A DNA stretch of 64,000 bases from Streptomyces sp. NBC_00654 (lineage in GTDB: Bacteria > Actinomycetota > Actinomycetes > Streptomycetales > Streptomycetaceae): positions 558,001-622,000 of the forward strand of contig NZ_JAPEOB010000001.1 of the NCBI RefSeq assembly GCF_026341775.1. Direction: 5' to 3'. The stretch's first letter is position 1, and each line of letters opens with the position of its first letter. The notes under the pieces were generated by a model. It was not told the origin of the DNA. It did not search any database and was given only the letters and a program-made list of their open reading frames with translations. A program made the translations under genes and the position numbers. Positions 60,577 through 64,000 of this stretch are shown piece by piece.

Positions 60577-62123
60577 GAAGGACTCCCGTGGTCGGTCGTA
60601 ATGGCGGGTAGGTGGATTTCCTGTACGACGCGGTCGGCGAGCAGGGCAAAGTCGCCGGTTTCCGGGCGGTAGCAGCGTTCCTGGTAGCGGATGGTGATGC
60701 GGCGCACCGGTTCCTCACCGCGGTAGGGAGGAAGGTCGCCCCAGTGGTAGAGCTGGCCGCCGGGGGCCTTGAGCCGGCGCAGCCGCCGGGGCAGCGGACC
60801 CTTCGGCGTACCGGCGTTGAGCTCGATAAACATCGCGGTCAGGAAGGCGATGTGCTCGCCTGCCTGCTCGTCGTCCGCTTGCGCTCGGCCATAGGTCTGC
60901 TTGAGATGCTGGAGTTCGGCGGGATCGTCTACTGCGCCGACGAGGCGGTCGCGCAGTACTCGGTCCCAGACGATGCCGAGGTGGCCGTGGAGGATGGGCT
61001 CGCTGGTGAGGAAGTAGCCCAGGACGCGACCGAACTCGCGCTCGTACGGGCACATGAAGTCGTTGTAGAGCCCGAGCTTCGCGCCGGAGGCCGTCTCCAC
61101 CTGCCAGTTGACGCGTGCGGTGAACGGTGAGTCCCACCAGCCGAGGTGCCACGGCTGCCACAGCAGGTCAGCCGTGCTGAGGACGAAGACCAGGAGTGCG
61201 ATGACGACGGCCGGCCAGCCGAACGTTGGGGCGTACTCCGGATCAGGGAGCAACGCCACGGTCAGCGCGAGTGCCGCGTTGGTGCAGATGTTCTCCCAGA
61301 AGAAGATGCCGGAGGCCAAGACGACTGCGAGGTTGAAAACGGCCGTTGCGGCCAACACGACGACAAGAAGACGGCGGTCGTGGAAAGCGATGAGGCCAGC
61401 GGCTTCGACCAGCACCGTCAGGATGTTGAGGGGGCGGTCCACAACGCGTGCGCGGCGCAGGATGCCGGTCACGGTTTCAGGGGGCAGGAAGCGTGCCCAT
61501 CCCCAGGAGTAGGCGGAAGCTGTGAGGTAGTGGGTGCGGTTGTGCCAGGCCCAGGACCAGGGGCGCGGCCCGAGGCGGGCCTTGCTCCACGCCGGCTTGA
61601 CGTAGTGGGAGAGCGAGACGCAGCCGAGAACCAGTACGAGGGCGGTTGAGGATTCTGGCGTACTGAGGACCGTCGCCACGAAGACCCAAGCGAGGTACGC
61701 CTTGACCAGCCGCAACGGCATCATCGCGTGGTGCTTCCAACCGCGCAGCCGGCCGCAGTAGACAGCGAGCCACGGCAGCATGGCTGGTGCCCAGAAGCAG
61801 GAAGACACCGCGAGGAGCAGCAGCACCACTTTGGCTTGGCGCTGCGGGCCGATGGGCTGGGTCACGTCGTAGTCGCTCGTGGTGCCCTGCCACGTCAGCA
61901 GGGCGACCACGAATACGACGAACCAGCGGAAGAGGCCGGGGGCGGGTGTGGGGAGGAATGCGAGCAAGGCGGAGGGGGCGGCCGTCGCGAGCGTCACTCG
62001 CCAGAACGTCGGCCGAGAGGCCAGTGTCCGCACGGTTGGAGAGATGGCGAAGCGGTAGCAGAGCACTGTGGCCGCCACGCCCACGGCGGTGGTCACGTAC
62101 ACGGGCAGTGAAGGCAGCTCCAT
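60528..62123 (-). CDS. Polytopic membrane protein with C-terminal cytoplasmic domain
   Basis: 531 residues with about 9-10 membrane segments in the first 360 (for example VYVTTAVGVAATVLCY, WFVVFVVALLTW, VVLLLLAVSSCFW, LVLVLGCVSLSHYV and a pair near 245-320). A soluble domain of ~160 residues follows, containing NDFMCPYEREFGRVLGYFL and LYHWGDLPPYRGEE. WSWAWHNRTHYLTASAYSWGWARFLP between spans recalls HTTM-like proteins, but I am not confident of that. It may move or modify a lipid-linked sugar. Genes on both sides are cotranscribed. Confidence 0.65.
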   Translation of the reverse strand: MELPSLPVYVTTAVGVAATVLCYRFAISPTVRTLASRPTFWRVTLATAAPSALLAFLPTPAPGLFRWFVVFVVALLTWQGTTSDYDVTQPIGPQRQAKVVLLLLAVSSCFWAPAMLPWLAVYCGRLRGWKHHAMMPLRLVKAYLAWVFVATVLSTPESSTALVLVLGCVSLSHYVKPAWSKARLGPRPWSWAWHNRTHYLTASAYSWGWARFLPPETVTGILRRARVVDRPLNILTVLVEAAGLIAFHDRRLLVVVLAATAVFNLAVVLASGIFFWENICTNAALALTVALLPDPEYAPTFGWPAVVIALLVFVLSTADLLWQPWHLGWWDSPFTARVNWQVETASGAKLGLYNDFMCPYEREFGRVLGYFLTSEPILHGHLGIVWDRVLRDRLVGAVDDPAELQHLKQTYGRAQADDEQAGEHIAFLTAMFIELNAGTPKGPLPRRLRRLKAPGGQLYHWGDLPPYRGEEPVRRITIRYQERCYRPETGDFALLADRVVQEIHLPAITTDHGSPSCAKSSSTAEPTSESC

Positions 62124-62129
62124 GGCCGC

Positions 62130-63272
62130 CTACCGGGTGGAGGGGGTAGGGACCCGCCCACCGGCTGCGGGCAGGGTCTCGAGGTAGGAGGCGATTCGCT
62201 CGCGGGGGTCTTGGGTGAGGTGTTTGTCCCGATGGCGTTCGACGTTGGCGCGAAGCTCCCGGGCCCGGTTGAGGAAGTCGAGTATCGCCCCGCGTTCGAT
62301 CCGTTGAGCGCTGGTGCCGAGTTCCGCCTCGTGGACCACCTTGGCGCACCAGTGCTGGTCGTACGTGGGCAGCGGCACCAGGTGGACCGGTTTGCCGAGG
62401 ACGAACGCTTCGCTGATGAGGTTGAAGCCGGCGTTGGAGAAGACGGCCTCGGAGCGCGCCAGGTCGGAGATGAACGACTGGCGGTCGAACGGGCAGATCT
62501 CGATCCTGTCGCCGGCGTACTGGCGCAGGTTCTCGACCTCGTCCGAGTGCGCGTAGATCCGCAAGGTCCGGTCTGGGACGTACTGGCGGAAGACGTCTGC
62601 GAGGGTGCGGACGGAGTCCTCGGGGCCGTGTTCGAAGTACCGCGAGAAGTAGGCCGTGGTCATCGTCCCGGTCATGACCTGGGCGGAACGGACGAAGTCC
62701 GGAACGACGGGGGCGATGAACTCCAGCTTGCGGTCGTCGGCCTTCAGGGGGACGTATGAGCAGATGAAGGATCGGTCGGCCCGAGGGGCGAAGTAGCGCA
62801 GCCGCTGCTCGTCGGCGGTGCGCGCGTACCGGCCGACCGGCGGCAGGTCGAGGTGCCGGTACTTGCTCTGCTGGTCCACCGAGATGAGGGGTCTGCCGAA
62901 GTGGTAGGCCAATCGCGGTGTGTTGGGCTCGTAGTCCGTGATGAACACATCCGGGACGCCGGTTTCCCTGATGGCCCGGCGCAGCCGCAGGTGTCGGCTG
63001 ATGCCGGCGGGAGTCTGCCGGATGTTGGTGCGTAAGACGTCGGCTGCGTGGATGCGGTCGTCGCGGGCAAGGAGCGTCGGCATCCACCCGTCCCACGCGG
63101 GGAATCCGAGGTCGCGGAAGTACTCGACTCGCGTGCTCCCGTTGGTGATGATCCGTACCTGGTGGCCGCGGTCGCGCAGGTACTGGGCGATCACGCTCTG
63201 CCTGACGGAATGCCCCATGCCGATGCCGTTGACGCCGATGATCACGCTGAGCGGCTGTGTGAGTGCGGACAC
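62130..63272 (-). CDS. GT28/GT1-like glycosyltransferase
   Basis: 380 residues. The N-terminal GVNGIGMGHSVRQSVIAQYL is the acceptor-side loop of MurG/UGT-type GT-B enzymes. The C-terminal FSNAGFNLISEAFVLGKPVHLVPL is the nucleotide-sugar site. Residue ~115 onward shows DVFITDYEPNTPRLAYH. It should transfer a sugar from a UDP donor, plausibly the one made by the neighbouring dehydrogenase and epimerase. GTG at 63272 with GAAGGG six bases upstream is chosen. It starts 13 bp after the dimethylformamidase-like gene. Confidence 0.85.
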   Translation of the reverse strand: MSALTQPLSVIIGVNGIGMGHSVRQSVIAQYLRDRGHQVRIITNGSTRVEYFRDLGFPAWDGWMPTLLARDDRIHAADVLRTNIRQTPAGISRHLRLRRAIRETGVPDVFITDYEPNTPRLAYHFGRPLISVDQQSKYRHLDLPPVGRYARTADEQRLRYFAPRADRSFICSYVPLKADDRKLEFIAPVVPDFVRSAQVMTGTMTTAYFSRYFEHGPEDSVRTLADVFRQYVPDRTLRIYAHSDEVENLRQYAGDRIEICPFDRQSFISDLARSEAVFSNAGFNLISEAFVLGKPVHLVPLPTYDQHWCAKVVHEAELGTSAQRIERGAILDFLNRARELRANVERHRDKHLTQDPRERIASYLETLPAAGGRVPTPSTR

Positions 63273-63285
63273 GACGATCCCTTCG

Positions 63286-64000
63286 TCAGGCGAGCCGGGT
63301 GATGACGTTGTGGGTGATGGCCGCGACCTGGGGGTCGGTGGCGAGCAGTCGGGACCAGTCAGTGGTGGCGGCGGTGAAGACGGTGCCGGTCGCCCTGTAG
63401 AGACCGAGGGTGGCCGCACGGGGGCTGGGCACGGGCTCGCGGGCTGCGAAGTTCCAATCGGAGGGCAGTGGGGCGATGCCGAGGATCTGGAAGCTCTTCG
63501 GCGTTCCGTCCTGGCCGGTGGGCCGCGGGCGTCTCCGCCCATCGATCTCGTATGCGGCGCCGTCGCATTCGTACCCGACGAGCGCGCTGTCCTGGCCGAA
63601 TGTGTCACCGGTTTTGAGGCCGGTCCCGGAGAACACCCAGTGGTCCGCGTCGGTGACGGTGAATCCGAGGGGTGCGCGCGGGCCGTCCCAATGCCCGCCG
63701 CCGTTTCGGTAGCTCACGCCCAAGAGGGCGTTCTCAGGCTCCGACTCCCACCAGTGGTCGGGGCAGCCGTACGAGCTGTCCGGGTCTGTTCCGGCAGGGG
63801 CGTCGGGAGGGAACTTCGCGCACTCAAGGGCCGAGCGGTCCTCGTCGGCACTCACTCGCCACCAGCAGCTGTTGGCTCCGAAGTTGGCGATGTTGCCACC
63901 TGTGTCGCGGAAGGCGGTTACGTTCCGACGGGTCTGGGCGGTCCAGTATTCGTCGTGCCCGGAGGAGACCAGGAGACGATATCCGTTGCCGAGGAGTCGG
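63286..64000 (-). CDS. N,N-dimethylformamidase beta-subunit-like protein, 3' part
   Basis: The frame is open from the window edge; 237 codons are visible. It starts within YRLLVSSGHDEYWTAQTRRNV, followed by GGNIANFGANSCWW, which match the C-terminal domain of the large subunit of N,N-dimethylformamidase-like proteins. VFSGTGLKTGDTFG, GYECDG and a C-terminal TLGLYRATGTVFTAATTDW complete it. The founding enzyme hydrolyses dimethylformamide, but most family members are unassigned and occur near sugar or natural-product genes. An internal GTG at 63855 is not a likely start because homology continues upstream. Confidence 0.75.
   Translation of the reverse strand, partial: RLLGNGYRLLVSSGHDEYWTAQTRRNVTAFRDTGGNIANFGANSCWWRVSADEDRSALECAKFPPDAPAGTDPDSSYGCPDHWWESEPENALLGVSYRNGGGHWDGPRAPLGFTVTDADHWVFSGTGLKTGDTFGQDSALVGYECDGAAYEIDGRRRPRPTGQDGTPKSFQILGIAPLPSDWNFAAREPVPSPRAATLGLYRATGTVFTAATTDWSRLLATDPQVAAITHNVITRLA

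Overview
High G+C sequence (GC-rich third codon positions, frequent GTG/TTG starts, several probable leaderless genes) that looks like a Streptomyces chromosome. The ybaB-recR-DUF5063 ... lysC-asd-sigma block is, from memory, a conserved core neighbourhood in that genus. Families were assigned by reading motifs; no search was run.

Layout. 1-3.8 kb: end of an SDR gene and an orphan C*-A-PCP NRPS module with a threonine-like code. 3.8-8.3 kb: MarR + DJ-1/PfpI pair with a palindromic operator, class III aminotransferase, GntR regulator. 8.3-18.8 kb: core genes (SLATT protein, YbaB, RecR, DUF5063, thioesterase, HTH protein, Uma2 nuclease, aspartokinase with an internal beta-subunit start, Asd, ECF sigma and a membrane partner). 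18.8-27.9 kb: PucR regulator and a catabolic locus ordered DUF917 - HyuA-like - NCS1 permease - HyuA - DUF917, in which the first HyuA has lost the phosphate-binding motif. 28-35.6 kb: SURF1, S9 peptidase, methyltransferase, SnoaL-like protein, HxlR + MFS exporter, secreted SGNH lipase.

36.2-43.3 kb holds the most interesting unit. A Crp-family regulator with an intact cyclic-nucleotide cassette precedes an overlapping operon for a class III nucleotidyl-cyclase homologue, a degenerate P-loop/alpha-solenoid protein, an SPFH/band-7 protein, a DUF4407 membrane protein and a Pycsar-effector-like (DUF5706/PycTM) membrane protein. The cyclase C-terminus and the P-loop protein N-terminus carry the same 13-residue glycine-rich motif, a likely homotypic (amyloid-type) signalling tag. 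I read this as an elaborated Pycsar-like cyclic-nucleotide defence system.

At 43,475-43,516 lies only the 3' half of a tRNA-Pro(CGG) gene, an attachment-site scar. To its right, and beyond the window, is probable island DNA. It has an AbrB-type protein, a 69-aa protein and a Vsr endonuclease in a 4-nt-overlap operon, then a three-gene ATPase set on the minus strand with the order and sizes of DptF-DptG-DptH (SspFGH), and a divergent DNA cytosine-5 methyltransferase. No phosphorothioation genes are in view, so this may be a 5mC-coupled variant of a Dpt-like restriction module. 54.9-64 kb is a nucleotide-sugar / glycosyltransferase / FkbM cluster with a second methionyl-tRNA synthetase and a dimethylformamidase-like protein cut by the window end.
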